Assembly: GCA_021775455.1 (NCBI GenBank)
Contig: JAJFHU010000026.1
Coordinates: forward strand, 32,699-96,698
Length of the DNA stretch: 64,000 nt
DNA from: Hyphomicrobiales bacterium
Lineage (GTDB): Bacteria > Pseudomonadota > Alphaproteobacteria > Rhizobiales > Rhizobiaceae
Direction of reading: 5' to 3'
Shown: positions 49,168 to 59,101 of the stretch, in pieces
How the letters are laid out: each line of letters begins with the position of its first letter
Position numbering within the stretch: position 1 is the stretch's first letter
Translations under genes and position numbers: made by a program
The notes under the pieces: generated by a model
Told to the model about the DNA's origin: nothing
Database searches by the model: none
The model's input: the letters and a program-made list of their open reading frames with translations, nothing else

Positions 49168-50593
49168 AGGTACAGTGCTCGTAGCTGATGACGATGGTGC
49201 GATTAGGACCGTCTTAAATCAGGCAATTTCAAAGGCCGGTTACGAAGTGCGTTTGACGTCCAACGCGTCAACTCTTTGGCGCTGGATATCCGAAGGAGAG
49301 GGGGACGTCGTAGTATCTGATGTAATCATGCCGGATGGTGATGGATTGGAACTGGTTCCCAAAATCAAGCAGGTCCGACCCGATCTTCCAATAATTGTGA
49401 TGAGTGCCCAAAATACGCTTATAACTGCAGTCCGGGCTACTGAGGCTGGTGCGTATGAATATCTTCCAAAGCCATTTGATTTATCTGATCTGGTGAAATC
49501 AATTGACCGCGCATTCGATGAACCAGTTTCAGAAATAACAAGTACTGCACCTGCGCTGGAACAATTAAGGCAAATGCCGCTCGTCGGTCGTTCGCCACAC
49601 ATGCAAGAACTCTACCAAAGAATTGCACACCTCCTTCACAGCGATCTACCGGTATTGATTACGGGAGAAGCTGGCACAGGAAAACATCTTACAGCGAGGG
49701 TAATCCATGAATTTGGTGATCGCAAAAATGGCAATTTCATTGCGGTGAATTTGGCTTCCATTCCGGATACCGAAATTGAAACTCACCTGTTTGGTGATTC
49801 ATACGGATCAAACGAAGGCAAGATAAAGGAAGCAGCTGGAGGAACACTGTTCTTGCAGGAAATCGAGACGTTATCGATGAAAACTCAAGCGCGGTTGATT
49901 GGCGCACTGAAATCTGAATCTGGAGTTTTGGTGTCAGTTGAAAGAAAACCGGGCAATTTAAGTTTTAGATTGATAGTCGCGACCAAAACCTCACTTTCAA
50001 ACATGGTTTCCGATGGCAAGTTCAGAGAAGATTTGTATTATTGTCTTAATGTCCTCCCAATACATTTGGCTGCGCTGAGAGAACGCCTGGAGGATATTCC
50101 AGATCTTGCACACCATTTTCTGAAATTGCAGCAACTTGAAACCGGCTCTTCGAAACATTTGAATCCCACGGGCATCAGGTTCCTGAAGCAGTATTCATGG
50201 CCAGGAAATGTCCGTGAGTTGGAGAATTTTCTGCGACGCGTTTGCCTTATGCACACATCGGAAAACATTTCTGACGAAATTCTAAAAATGGAGTTGGAAA
50301 AATTCGAAACTATGCACAAATCTCTTGGCGGAAATAATCCTGAAAAGGAAGATCTAGCGGAATCCATCGGACAATTTTTGACCCGGTTTTTTAACTCATA
50401 TGACCAAGACTTGCCGCCAGATGGCATATACCAACAATTTTTACCGGCATTCGAGGGCCCTGTAATTTCTCGCGCCTTGTCTGCGACAAACGGAAATCAG
50501 ATAAGGGCGGCCAAATTACTCGGTTTGAATCGCAATACGCTGCGAAAGAAAATTCGCGAACACAAAATAAAAATCACGAAGACTACTATTTGA
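49160..50593 (+). CDS. ntrC: NtrC-family response regulator with degenerate AAA+ domain
   Basis: 477 residues. The receiver is complete: acidic pocket D10-D12, phospho-acceptor D54 (VVSDVIMP), Lys104 (LPKPFD). The Fis-type helix-turn-helix (about 440-470, IRAAKLLGLNRNTLRKKI) is also intact. In between, the AAA+ domain keeps Walker A (GEAGTGK, 169-175) but has LFGDSYGSNEGK where sigma-54 activators have the GAFTGA loop, with several residues missing; the Walker B Asp is Gln233 (FLQEIE); Cys295 (YYCLNV) replaces a conserved Arg; and ATK replaces ATN. It therefore probably cannot activate sigma-54 polymerase. Position after ntrB supports the name. ATG 49160 with GAAGGG upstream. Confidence 0.92.
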   Translation: MSKGTVLVADDDGAIRTVLNQAISKAGYEVRLTSNASTLWRWISEGEGDVVVSDVIMPDGDGLELVPKIKQVRPDLPIIVMSAQNTLITAVRATEAGAYEYLPKPFDLSDLVKSIDRAFDEPVSEITSTAPALEQLRQMPLVGRSPHMQELYQRIAHLLHSDLPVLITGEAGTGKHLTARVIHEFGDRKNGNFIAVNLASIPDTEIETHLFGDSYGSNEGKIKEAAGGTLFLQEIETLSMKTQARLIGALKSESGVLVSVERKPGNLSFRLIVATKTSLSNMVSDGKFREDLYYCLNVLPIHLAALRERLEDIPDLAHHFLKLQQLETGSSKHLNPTGIRFLKQYSWPGNVRELENFLRRVCLMHTSENISDEILKMELEKFETMHKSLGGNNPEKEDLAESIGQFLTRFFNSYDQDLPPDGIYQQFLPAFEGPVISRALSATNGNQIRAAKLLGLNRNTLRKKIREHKIKITKTTI

Positions 50594-50631
50594 ACACAGT
50601 TTATGCAGTGTTTCATTTTTGCCACATTCGT

Positions 50632-50647
50632 GTTGCGAAATGGCAAC
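50632..50647. repeat. Inverted repeat upstream of ntrY
   Basis: GTTGC (50632-50636), six bases, GCAAC (50643-50647). It lies in the 132-bp gap between ntrC and ntrY and could be a regulator site for ntrYX or part of a weak ntrC terminator. Short arms make chance occurrence possible. Confidence 0.3.
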
Positions 50648-50725
50648 GCTTTTGAGATATTGTTATCATACGGAATCAAATACACGCTTGACGACTCGAT
50701 GAAATTGCCTGGAGTTTTGTGATCG

Positions 50726-53026
50726 GTGTCCATCGCCAAAGAAATAGATAAGCAAGCAGCTTCTCAAGATCCTCCCGAACCAGAAAATTCCAGAGATTCT
50801 GGATATCCAATTTTCCGGATCGGCGGCGAGTCAAAAACGAGAGTAGTTGGTTTGGCGACGGTAATAGCTTTGCTGATCACCGGGACATTTACGTTCCTGA
50901 TTTTAATCGGCCTTACACCGGTTGTTCCCAATATCAGGATTGTTATTGGTGCGGCTGTCGTAAATGGCTTGCTCACCGCGGTATTACTTTATTTAATTGG
51001 TCGTGAAGTTCACAAAATTCTTCGATCACGACGAAAAGGTCGCGCAGCTTCCCGATTGCATGTTCGTATAATCGGACTATTTAGTTTGGTTGCCGCTCTT
51101 CCAGCTATCCTGGTGGCCATCGTGGCTGGCATTACTCTGGACGTTGGATTGGACAGATGGTTTGAAATTAGAACCAAACGAATTGTCGAATCCTCGATAA
51201 GTGTGGCACAGGCCTACATGAACGAAGGAAATCGGGTGCTGATGGGAAATACCCTGTCAATGGCAATAGATTTGGATCGAAATCGAAAGCTTTATGTTCT
51301 GGATCGTCAGGGCTTCAAAAACTTATTTACAATTCAATCAAGAGGGCGCGGATTTAGTGGTGCATTCTTGTTATCTCCGGACGGAACCGAGTTATTGAGA
51401 GCCAACCTGGAATCTTCGCTGGAACTTCCTCCCGCACCAAGACGAGCGATAGAATCTGCCGACAAGGGTGAACCAGTACATATACCACCAGGTAACACAA
51501 ACCATGTTGGTGCCGTATTCAAACTGCGGGAGATTCCCAACGCATATCTTTACACCCTGATTGCCGTGCAGCCCGCAGTCCTTGATGCGTTGCGAGAGAC
51601 ACAGTTAAACAGCGCAGATTATCAAGGCTTGGAAGAAAATCGACTTCCTTTCCAGATTGCCTTTGCAATTCTTTATCTTGGCGTCTGCCTGATTGTTCTT
51701 TTATCCGCAATCTGGATGGGCATCAGTGTTGCAAACCGTATTGTATCACCCATCAGACGGCTAATATTTGCCGCCGAAGAAGTCAGTCGCGGCAACCTTG
51801 ATGTCCAGGTCAACACTCATCAATCTGAGAGCGATCTTCGTTTCCTTAATGAGACTTTCAACGTGATGCTTTCGGAACTTAGAACCCAACAATCTGAATT
51901 GTTAACCGCAAAAGAACTAATGGACCAACGCGCAAAATTTATTGAAGCAGTGCTTTCCGGAGTAAGCGCCGCTGTTATTGGCGTCGATCCTGAGGGTCAC
52001 GTTACCATTGCAAATCGATCCGCCACTCCGATAATTGGAATTACACCAGAGCACGCAAAAACCAAACAAAACCTTGTAGACTGCGCACCGGATTTGGCTG
52101 ATGTATTTAACAGGGCACTTTCATCAAACCGCAACCAGTATCATGAACAAATATCCATCATGCGGAGCGGTCGTGAACGGACCTTGAATGTTCAAGTAAC
52201 TGCAGAAGAAGTAGAAACTCCTACTCACTCATATGTATTAACCCTCGATGACATTACCGATCTTGTTTCGGCCCAGAGAAATACAGCCTGGGCGGATGTA
52301 GCGCGTCGCATTGCTCATGAAATCAAAAATCCGCTTACTCCGATCCAGCTATCTGCGGAGCGAATAAGACGCCGATACGGAAAACAAATTACCGAGGATA
52401 GAGAGGTGTTTGACAATTGCACCGACACCATCATCCGGCAGGTGACAGATATTGGACGCATGGTAGACGAGTTTTCTGCATTCGCCAGAATGCCTACACC
52501 GGAGATGACACGAAACAACCTCAATAAGGTTATTCGCGAAACTGTGTTTATGCAAAAAGTTGGATTTCCAAATATCCAATTTGAGGTCGAATTCCAAAAT
52601 GAGGCAATAGAGGCCGAGTTCGATCAACGAATGCTCTCTCAAGCACTAATCAATGTAATCAAGAATGCTGCAGAAGCCATTGAAGCGGTTCCGGACAGCG
52701 AAGATTACAAGGGTCAAATTACTGTGCAGGTATCCGTTAATGACGGAAATGCAGTTATCGATGTAATTGATAACGGCAGGGGTTTACCAGAAGAAAACCG
52801 TCAACGACTACTGGAACCCTACATGACAACCAGGGAAAAGGGGACTGGGTTAGGTTTGGCAATTGTCCGGAAAATTCTGGAGGATCACGGCGGTCAAATA
52901 GAACTTATGGATGCGCCCCAGGTTTCGGATGGTGGCCAAGGAGCAATGATGAGGTTTGTATTACCACTGCAACAAAGTGGCAACTACGACATACAAGAAA
53001 AAGTCAAAAAGAAAGTAGAAGCATAA
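50726..53026 (+). CDS. ntrY: Sensor histidine kinase NtrY
   Basis: 766-residue membrane kinase. Membrane segments at about residues 35-90 and 110-145, a large extracytoplasmic region (about 150-310), another helix at about 315-340, HAMP (about 340-395, RIVSPIRRLIFAAEEVSRGNLD), PAS (about 405-510), then HisKA with RIAHEIKNPLTPIQLSAER and HATPase with NVIKNAAEAI, DNGRGLP and GTGLGLAIV. All catalytic boxes are intact. GTG start at 50726 with GGAG eleven bases upstream. Partner of NtrX. Confidence 0.95.
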   Translation: MSIAKEIDKQAASQDPPEPENSRDSGYPIFRIGGESKTRVVGLATVIALLITGTFTFLILIGLTPVVPNIRIVIGAAVVNGLLTAVLLYLIGREVHKILRSRRKGRAASRLHVRIIGLFSLVAALPAILVAIVAGITLDVGLDRWFEIRTKRIVESSISVAQAYMNEGNRVLMGNTLSMAIDLDRNRKLYVLDRQGFKNLFTIQSRGRGFSGAFLLSPDGTELLRANLESSLELPPAPRRAIESADKGEPVHIPPGNTNHVGAVFKLREIPNAYLYTLIAVQPAVLDALRETQLNSADYQGLEENRLPFQIAFAILYLGVCLIVLLSAIWMGISVANRIVSPIRRLIFAAEEVSRGNLDVQVNTHQSESDLRFLNETFNVMLSELRTQQSELLTAKELMDQRAKFIEAVLSGVSAAVIGVDPEGHVTIANRSATPIIGITPEHAKTKQNLVDCAPDLADVFNRALSSNRNQYHEQISIMRSGRERTLNVQVTAEEVETPTHSYVLTLDDITDLVSAQRNTAWADVARRIAHEIKNPLTPIQLSAERIRRRYGKQITEDREVFDNCTDTIIRQVTDIGRMVDEFSAFARMPTPEMTRNNLNKVIRETVFMQKVGFPNIQFEVEFQNEAIEAEFDQRMLSQALINVIKNAAEAIEAVPDSEDYKGQITVQVSVNDGNAVIDVIDNGRGLPEENRQRLLEPYMTTREKGTGLGLAIVRKILEDHGGQIELMDAPQVSDGGQGAMMRFVLPLQQSGNYDIQEKVKKKVEA

Positions 53027-54426
53027 TGGCAACCGACATTCTTGTTGTAGACGACGAAAAAGATATCAGGGAACTCATAGCTGGTATCCTTGAAGATGAG
53101 GGTCACGGAACCCGGACTGCAGGAGACAGCACAACTGCATTGGAGGCCATAACCGAACGCCGACCAACCATGATATTTCTTGATATCTGGTTGCAGGGTT
53201 CAGAGCTGGATGGATTGGAATTACTCGACGAAATCAAGAGATTGCACCCCGATATCGCGGTAGTCATGATTTCTGGGCATGGAAATATTGAAACGGCGGT
53301 ATCAGCTATTCGCCGCGGCGCTTATGATTACGTTGAAAAACCATTCAAGGCAGATCGCTTAATTCTCCTTGCTTCAAGAGCCCTGGAAACATCGAACTTG
53401 AAGAAACAGGTCAAGGAACTTCAGGAAAGAAGTGCGGACATGCCGGAGTTACTTGGTAACTCACAGGTCATGAATACCCTGCGCCAAACCATTGAACGTA
53501 TAGCTTCCAGCAATTCAAGAATTATGATCTCAGGCGCTTCTGGTGCAGGTAAGGAGTTGGTTGCGCGGACCATTCACCAACTATCAGAACGCTGTGATGG
53601 TCCATTTGTAGTTTTAAATGCAGCAAATATTACGCCTGATCGTATGGAGTTGGAGTTATTTGGAACTGAGGGTGATGGCGATGAGGCTCGCACCGTAGGA
53701 GCACTTGAAGAAGCTCATGGCGGAACTTTGTATATTGACGAGGTAGCGGACATGCCTCGCGATACCCAAAGCCGAATACTTAGGGTGTTGGTTGAGCAGC
53801 AATTTCAACGTATTGGTGGAACAACCAAAGTAAAGGTTGATGTTCGTGTATTGTCATCTACCGCCCGCAACCTTGAAAAAGCAATTGAAGAAGAACGATT
53901 TCGCGAAGACCTTTTTCACAGATTGGCTGTTGTTCCCATTCGAATCCCACCCTTGAGCGAACGGCGGGAGGATATCCCGGAACTGGTTGACGCATTTATG
54001 GATCAGATTGCCAGGCAATCGGGCATAAAAGGGTGTGCCATTGGCAACGACGCAATGGCGGTTTTGCAGGCTCATGACTGGCCTGGAAACATTCGTCAAC
54101 TACGCAACAACATTGAACGTCTGATGATTTTATCCCGGGTAGAAGATGGGACGATAATTACCGCTGATATGTTGCCCAAGGAAGTTGGAGAAATGCTACC
54201 CAATTCCGGTGGTAGCGGCGGCGAACACTTGATGTCGCTTCCACTCAAAGAGGCACGTGAAGCGTTCGAACGGGATTACCTGGCGGCGCAGGTTGGTCGT
54301 TTCAGCGGAAACATCTCGCGTACAGCTGAATTCGTTGGTATGGAACGTTCTGCGTTGCACAGGAAGCTGAAGTCACTTGGGTTGACGGAAAAGCGCTCGA
54401 ATGAAGAGGGGGCAGAAAACGCATGA
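53026..54426 (+). CDS. ntrX: Response regulator NtrX
   Basis: 466 residues: receiver (phospho-acceptor Asp53 in IFLDIWLQG, Lys in EKPFK), AAA+ domain with Walker A GASGAGKELVAR and intact Walker B GGTLYIDEVADM, and a C-terminal Fis-type helix-turn-helix (ISRTAEFVGMERSALHRKLKSLG). As in other alphaproteobacterial NtrX proteins, the GAFTGA loop is absent (LFGTEGDGDEARTVGALEE), so sigma-54 independent control is expected. The ATG overlaps the ntrY stop by one base. Unlike ntrC next door, the rest of its ATPase site is conserved. Confidence 0.95.
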   Translation: MATDILVVDDEKDIRELIAGILEDEGHGTRTAGDSTTALEAITERRPTMIFLDIWLQGSELDGLELLDEIKRLHPDIAVVMISGHGNIETAVSAIRRGAYDYVEKPFKADRLILLASRALETSNLKKQVKELQERSADMPELLGNSQVMNTLRQTIERIASSNSRIMISGASGAGKELVARTIHQLSERCDGPFVVLNAANITPDRMELELFGTEGDGDEARTVGALEEAHGGTLYIDEVADMPRDTQSRILRVLVEQQFQRIGGTTKVKVDVRVLSSTARNLEKAIEEERFREDLFHRLAVVPIRIPPLSERREDIPELVDAFMDQIARQSGIKGCAIGNDAMAVLQAHDWPGNIRQLRNNIERLMILSRVEDGTIITADMLPKEVGEMLPNSGGSGGEHLMSLPLKEAREAFERDYLAAQVGRFSGNISRTAEFVGMERSALHRKLKSLGLTEKRSNEEGAENA

Positions 54427-55799
54427 GAATTCTGATCTGCGGCGCGGGTCAGGTCGGTTACGGTATAGCTGAACGCTTGTCGGCTGAGGATAACGACGTT
54501 TCTGTCATCGACAATTCGCCCGAACTCGTACAAACAATTCAGGATCGACTGGATGTTCGCGGTTATGTTGGACACGGGTCGCATCCGGATGTTCTGGCCC
54601 GTGCGGGAGCCGAACAGGCCGATATGATCATTGCTGTAACACTCTATGACGAAGTGAACATGGTAGCTTGCCAGGTTGCACATTCGCTCTTTAACGTGCC
54701 AATCAAGATCGCGCGCATTCGAGCTCAAGCATACCGTCAAGCGCACTGGCAAAACCTGTTTACACGCGATCATATGCCGATTGATGTCATCATTTCCCCC
54801 GAAATCGAGGTTGGCGACGTCATTATGCGTCGCATTGCCTTGCCTGGTGTACAGGATGTAGTCCTATTTAATAATGACACTGTTGCCATGGTGGCCATTG
54901 AATGCGATGAGGATTGTCCACTTATTGACACGCCGTTGTCCCAGTTGACCGAATTGTTTCCAGACCTCAATGCAGTTGTTTCTGGTATATTGAGAGACGG
55001 CAAAATGTTTGTGCCGCGGTCCAGCGACCAAATTTTACTCGGTGATACCGCTTATGTAATCGCCGATCGGATGCAAATTCGTCGTACCATATCCATTTTC
55101 GGAAAAGAAAAGCCGGAGGCCGGGCGAATTGTAATCGCAGGTGGCGGCAATATTGGTCAGTATCTGGCAAATCGCATTGAAGAGCGAATGCCAAATGCAC
55201 GCGTCAAAATCATCGAAAGTTCACGAATTGCGGCTGAAGAGTTGGCTGATAATCTTAAGCATTCTGTCGTATTGCATGGAAACGCACTTGATGAACAGGT
55301 TCTGCAGGAAGCAGGCGTCGAAAACGCAGACCTGATGGTCGCCATCACCAACAATGACCAGGTAAACATCCTTTCCTGTGTATTGGGCAAGAAGCTGGGC
55401 TGCAAATCCAACATGGCGCTCCTTAACAATGTCGGCTATCACGATTTTACAAAGTCGCTGGGGATTGATGATTACATCAATCCGCGAAGTATAACCATTT
55501 CCCGTGTTCTTCAATATGTCAGGCGCGGGCGTATCATTGGTGTCTACTCAATCAGCAATGGTGCGGCCGAGATTGTGGAAGCAGAGGCACTTGAAACCTC
55601 TCCATTGGTTGGCAAGCCGCTACGCGAACTGGATTTACCGGACGGGATTCGGATTGGCATGATTAGCCACGCCGGTGTTCTCACGAAGCCGACTGGTGAC
55701 AGCGTTATCCGCGCGAATGACAAAGTCGTAATCCTTGCGTTGAGTCAACATGTTCACGATGTGGAACAAATGTTCCGTGTCAGCCTGGAATTCTTCTAG
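54423..55799 (+). CDS. trkA: Trk potassium uptake regulatory protein TrkA
   Basis: 458-residue cytosolic NAD(H)-binding ring protein gating TrkH. Two tandem RCK units: the first Rossmann starts MRILICGAGQVGYGIAERL, the second RIVIAGGGNIGQYLANRI; each is followed by a TrkA_C domain (for example VVEAEALETSPLVGKPLREL). ATGA overlap with ntrX. The ntrYX-trkA link is common in alphaproteobacteria. Confidence 0.95.
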   Translation: MRILICGAGQVGYGIAERLSAEDNDVSVIDNSPELVQTIQDRLDVRGYVGHGSHPDVLARAGAEQADMIIAVTLYDEVNMVACQVAHSLFNVPIKIARIRAQAYRQAHWQNLFTRDHMPIDVIISPEIEVGDVIMRRIALPGVQDVVLFNNDTVAMVAIECDEDCPLIDTPLSQLTELFPDLNAVVSGILRDGKMFVPRSSDQILLGDTAYVIADRMQIRRTISIFGKEKPEAGRIVIAGGGNIGQYLANRIEERMPNARVKIIESSRIAAEELADNLKHSVVLHGNALDEQVLQEAGVENADLMVAITNNDQVNILSCVLGKKLGCKSNMALLNNVGYHDFTKSLGIDDYINPRSITISRVLQYVRRGRIIGVYSISNGAAEIVEAEALETSPLVGKPLRELDLPDGIRIGMISHAGVLTKPTGDSVIRANDKVVILALSQHVHDVEQMFRVSLEFF

Positions 55800-55811
55800 A
55801 CTGAGAGTCGG

Positions 55812-57281
55812 ATGATTGCATTTTTTTACTATTTCGCTGCATTAGGGGTTATTTTTTCGGTATCGCTAATACTGCCCATACTGGTTGGCTTTGGGTTTTC
55901 CGAAACTGAAATCGCCTACCGTTTAACAATGTACTGTGCATTGGGCATATTTTTCTTCGGCGCTGCATTGTTGGCGATATTGGGTCGACTGGAAGGTTTG
56001 AACAGAAACATTGCAATTCTGCTTGCAGTGACCAGTTGGACAGCATTTCCCTTCTTGCTGGCAATACCAATAGCTGACGTTTCAAATCTAACCTATCTGG
56101 ATGCTCTATTTGAATGTGTCTCTGGTCTGACAACCACCGGAGCCAGCGTGTTTGCCAATCTGGAATCAGTGCCAAAATCTGTCATTGTTTACAGAGCCCA
56201 ACTTCAATGGTTGGGAGGAATGGGAACTTTGATTACATTGGTGCTGGTGTTGGCTCCCTGGTCAATAGGGGGTCTGCCCCATGCAAGTACTGCCAGTGTT
56301 GCAGCCTCAATCGTTGCATCCCATACACGGTTGGTAAAATTTTGTGGCCAATTGTTAAGAACATTTCTGGCAATAACTGCCGCCTGTTTTGTCTGCCTGA
56401 TTTTAACCGGCGTGGATACTTTCAGCTCTTTAATTTTGAGTTTGACTGCGCTTTCCACTGGCGGATTTCTTCCAAGCGATCAAAGCCCTGATGAATTGCT
56501 TGGATCAGGCGGCATGATGATATTTTCTGTTTTTCTAATATTCGGAGCTACCAGCATATTTTGGCATCGCCAGATATATTCCCTCAGATTGGATGATTTG
56601 TTGGCTCACAGAGAGAGCTATTACGTCGTGGGAGTATGGCTAATTGTGTCGGCATTCATAGCAGTGACACTCTATCGAGCTGCCGGTTCTTCAAGTGTTC
56701 TTGCACCCACTACTGCAATTTCCGAAGGTCTGTTCAATGCTGCCTCGCTGATTACTACATCCGGCATCCAGTCGAGACCTGGAGCGTTCACGGTAATGCC
56801 TGCGATTTTGGTATTGATGATGCTGCTAATCGGTGCAGGATGCTATTCAACTGCTGGCGGTATCAAGTTTTTTCGGGTCGGTGGCATGATTTCACTGGCA
56901 GTTCATGAGTTAAATCGTTTGATCTATCCACATGCTATCAGACCAACGAGATTTGGAAGCATTCGATACGAAGACCAAAACATGAAAGCGATTTGGAGTT
57001 TTTTTGGATCGATTATTGTCCTCGTTGCGATTGCCAGCTGTATGCTTTCAGCGTCAGGTATGGGCTTTCAGGCAGGCTTCACTGCAACAATAGCTGCGGT
57101 TACCAATGCGGGACCAGCATATGGGCAGGAATGGGCACCGGCAAACGATGTAAATTGGCCATTGTTTGGTGATATGAACGAATTTCAAAAGATAATTTTA
57201 TGCATTGTCATGATTTTGGGCCGACTTGAAATTATCGCGGCAATAGCATGTATCAACCTGGCGTTTCAATTTCGCAAATAG
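55812..57281 (+). CDS. trkH: Trk potassium transporter membrane subunit TrkH
   Basis: 489-residue polytopic inner-membrane K+ channel-like transporter. P-loop selectivity segments: FECVSGLTTTGASVF (first), SLTALSTGGFLPSD (second), FNAASLITTSGIQS (third) and TIAAVTNAGPAYG (fourth), the four-fold repeat with conserved Gly. Starts 12 bases after trkA, so they are co-transcribed. Confidence 0.95.
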   Translation: MIAFFYYFAALGVIFSVSLILPILVGFGFSETEIAYRLTMYCALGIFFFGAALLAILGRLEGLNRNIAILLAVTSWTAFPFLLAIPIADVSNLTYLDALFECVSGLTTTGASVFANLESVPKSVIVYRAQLQWLGGMGTLITLVLVLAPWSIGGLPHASTASVAASIVASHTRLVKFCGQLLRTFLAITAACFVCLILTGVDTFSSLILSLTALSTGGFLPSDQSPDELLGSGGMMIFSVFLIFGATSIFWHRQIYSLRLDDLLAHRESYYVVGVWLIVSAFIAVTLYRAAGSSSVLAPTTAISEGLFNAASLITTSGIQSRPGAFTVMPAILVLMMLLIGAGCYSTAGGIKFFRVGGMISLAVHELNRLIYPHAIRPTRFGSIRYEDQNMKAIWSFFGSIIVLVAIASCMLSASGMGFQAGFTATIAAVTNAGPAYGQEWAPANDVNWPLFGDMNEFQKIILCIVMILGRLEIIAAIACINLAFQFRK

Positions 57282-57328
57282 AAAAATGCAAAAAAATCGA
57301 GCAATTCTGGTAATTACCTAACTTTTCC

Positions 57329-57357
57329 TTGATCATTTCCGAATAGGCGCTCTATAA
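57329..57357 (+). promoter_or_regulatory. Putative sigma-70-type promoter for hfq
   Basis: TTGATC at 57329-57334, 17 bases, then CTATAA at 57352-57357. Both hexamers are near the consensus, with the optimal spacing, in the 196-bp trkH-hfq gap. It would give a leader of about 115 bases before the hfq ATG. Confidence 0.5.
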
Positions 57358-57477
57358 CTTGTACCCGTTGATGCACATAATCCGGCGAACCACCTAGGCT
57401 AGTCGTGCCCTGCGCAGATGGGGAATGGTTCGGTTTGTGTTTCTGCTCAAATAAAAAAACTACAGGAACAAACAAAA

Positions 57478-57723
57478 ATGGCGGAAAAAAACCAAAACCT
57501 TCAGGATGCTTTTCTCAATGAAGTTCGCAAACAGAAAATTCCTCTGACCATATTTCTCGTAAATGGGGTAAAATTAAGTGGTGTAGTTAGCTGGTTTGAT
57601 AATTTTTGCGTATTGTTAAAACGCGATGGAATTGCTCAGCTTGTTTATAAGCATGCCATATCCACAATTATGCCAGGTTCTCCAGTGTTAATTGGTGACA
57701 AGTCAAATGACGAAGAACAGTAA
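57478..57723 (+). CDS. hfq: RNA chaperone Hfq
   Basis: 81-residue Sm-like protein promoting sRNA-mRNA pairing. Sm1 motif ([32 protein letters not shown]) and Sm2 motif ([12 protein letters not shown]) are complete; the C-terminal tail is short, as in alphaproteobacteria. ATG 57478 is chosen, with AGGA upstream; a GTG reading 60 bases earlier is not family-like. Followed by hflX, the usual pair. Confidence 0.96.
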   Translation: MAEKNQNLQDAFLNEVRKQKIPLTIFLVNGVKLSGVVSWFDNFCVLLKRDGIAQLVYKHAISTIMPGSPVLIGDKSNDEEQ

Positions 57724-57767
57724 GAATTGCTTCATTTTCGTAACAACGGATAACCAGAGCTTGTAGT

Positions 57768-59093
57768 TTGAGCGAACCCAAAGACGCCAAATCTTCCAGA
57801 TTTCAATGGACCGCTGAAGAAGCTGAACACCCAGAGCGTACTATTGTACTGGTTCCAGAATTTCGCGAACCTGATCCAAGGGATCGTGAATCTCGCTTGG
57901 AAGAAGCCGTTGGTTTGGCCAATGCAATAGAACTGGAAGTTGTTGAATCTGGTGTAATACCTGTTCGCCAATTGAGACCTGCAACGTTGTTTGGCAAGGG
58001 TAAGGTCGAAGAAATTGCAGGAATAATCAAATCGTCAAAGGTTGGATTGGCAATTGTCGATCATGCAATAACTCCGGTACAGCAACAAAATCTAGAAAAG
58101 TTCTGGAACTGCAAAGTGTTGGACAGGACTGGCTTAATTCTCGAAATATTCGCTGATCGTGCACAAACTAAGGAGGGCCGCCTCCAAGTTGAGCTGGCAC
58201 ATCTGAACTACCAAAAGGGCCGTCTGGTTCGTTCCTGGACTCACCTTGAACGTCAGCGTGGCGGTTTGGGATTTGTTGGCGGACCCGGCGAAACACAAAT
58301 CGAAGCTGATCGGCGCATGATTCAGTCTCGCATAAACAGTCTTGAACTCGATCTTGAAAAAGTTCGCAAAACCAGAACGTTACACCGCTCTGGAAGGAAG
58401 AAAGTGCCGCATCCAATTATAGCCCTTGTCGGTTATACCAACGCTGGAAAATCCACGTTGTTCAATAGCTTGACCGGTGCAGGCGTGATGGCAAAGGACC
58501 AGCTGTTTGCAACGCTCGATCCCACTTTGAGGCAATTGAAGTTGCCGGAAGGCACAACAGTTATCCTTTCTGATACCGTTGGATTTGTATCGAATCTTCC
58601 AACGCATCTAATTGCTGCATTCAGGGCAACACTGGAAGAGGTGATTGAAGCGGATCTTATTTTGCATGTCCGTGACATTGCCCAACCCGACTCCGAGGCA
58701 CAAGCGGCAGATGTCTACTCAGTATTGTCCGCACTTGGCATTGCTGAAGACGGGCATTCCAAAGTTGCTGAGGTTTGGAACAAGATTGACCTTTTGGATA
58801 CGGAATCCGCTCAAATTATTAGAGATCTGAAGCATGGGGTAAATGCGCCCATTCTGGTATCAGCAATTACGGGCAAGGGTACTGATGAACTCCTCAAATT
58901 GATCGAAACACGGATATCCGGATCCAAAAATGTGCTGGAAATAATATTGCCTGTAGAAAAAATGGGTAGGCTTTCATGGATATACAACCACGCACATGTC
59001 ATCGACAGAAAAGATCAGGAAGATGGTAGTATTTGGCTAAAATTGCGGGCCCAACCAGCTTCGCGAAATGAGTTGGCAAATCTAGGCATTTGA
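57768..59093 (+). CDS. hflX: GTPase HflX
   Basis: 441-residue ribosome-associated GTPase that helps rescue stalled ribosomes. N-terminal HflX domain (RPATLFGKGKVEEIAG, DRTGLILEIFADRAQTKEGRLQVELAHLNYQ), then G1 GYTNAGKST, G3 DTVGF, and G4 NKID. TTG start at 57768, 44 bases after hfq. It ends eight bases from convergent mazG. Confidence 0.95.
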   Translation: MSEPKDAKSSRFQWTAEEAEHPERTIVLVPEFREPDPRDRESRLEEAVGLANAIELEVVESGVIPVRQLRPATLFGKGKVEEIAGIIKSSKVGLAIVDHAITPVQQQNLEKFWNCKVLDRTGLILEIFADRAQTKEGRLQVELAHLNYQKGRLVRSWTHLERQRGGLGFVGGPGETQIEADRRMIQSRINSLELDLEKVRKTRTLHRSGRKKVPHPIIALVGYTNAGKSTLFNSLTGAGVMAKDQLFATLDPTLRQLKLPEGTTVILSDTVGFVSNLPTHLIAAFRATLEEVIEADLILHVRDIAQPDSEAQAADVYSVLSALGIAEDGHSKVAEVWNKIDLLDTESAQIIRDLKHGVNAPILVSAITGKGTDELLKLIETRISGSKNVLEIILPVEKMGRLSWIYNHAHVIDRKDQEDGSIWLKLRAQPASRNELANLGI

Positions 59094-59101
59094 ATCAATT
59101 T

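Noticed and set aside
50593..50620. Possible terminator after ntrC (AACAC...GTGTT followed by TCATTTTT)
   Set aside because: The stem is only five bases with a ten-base loop; too weak to call.
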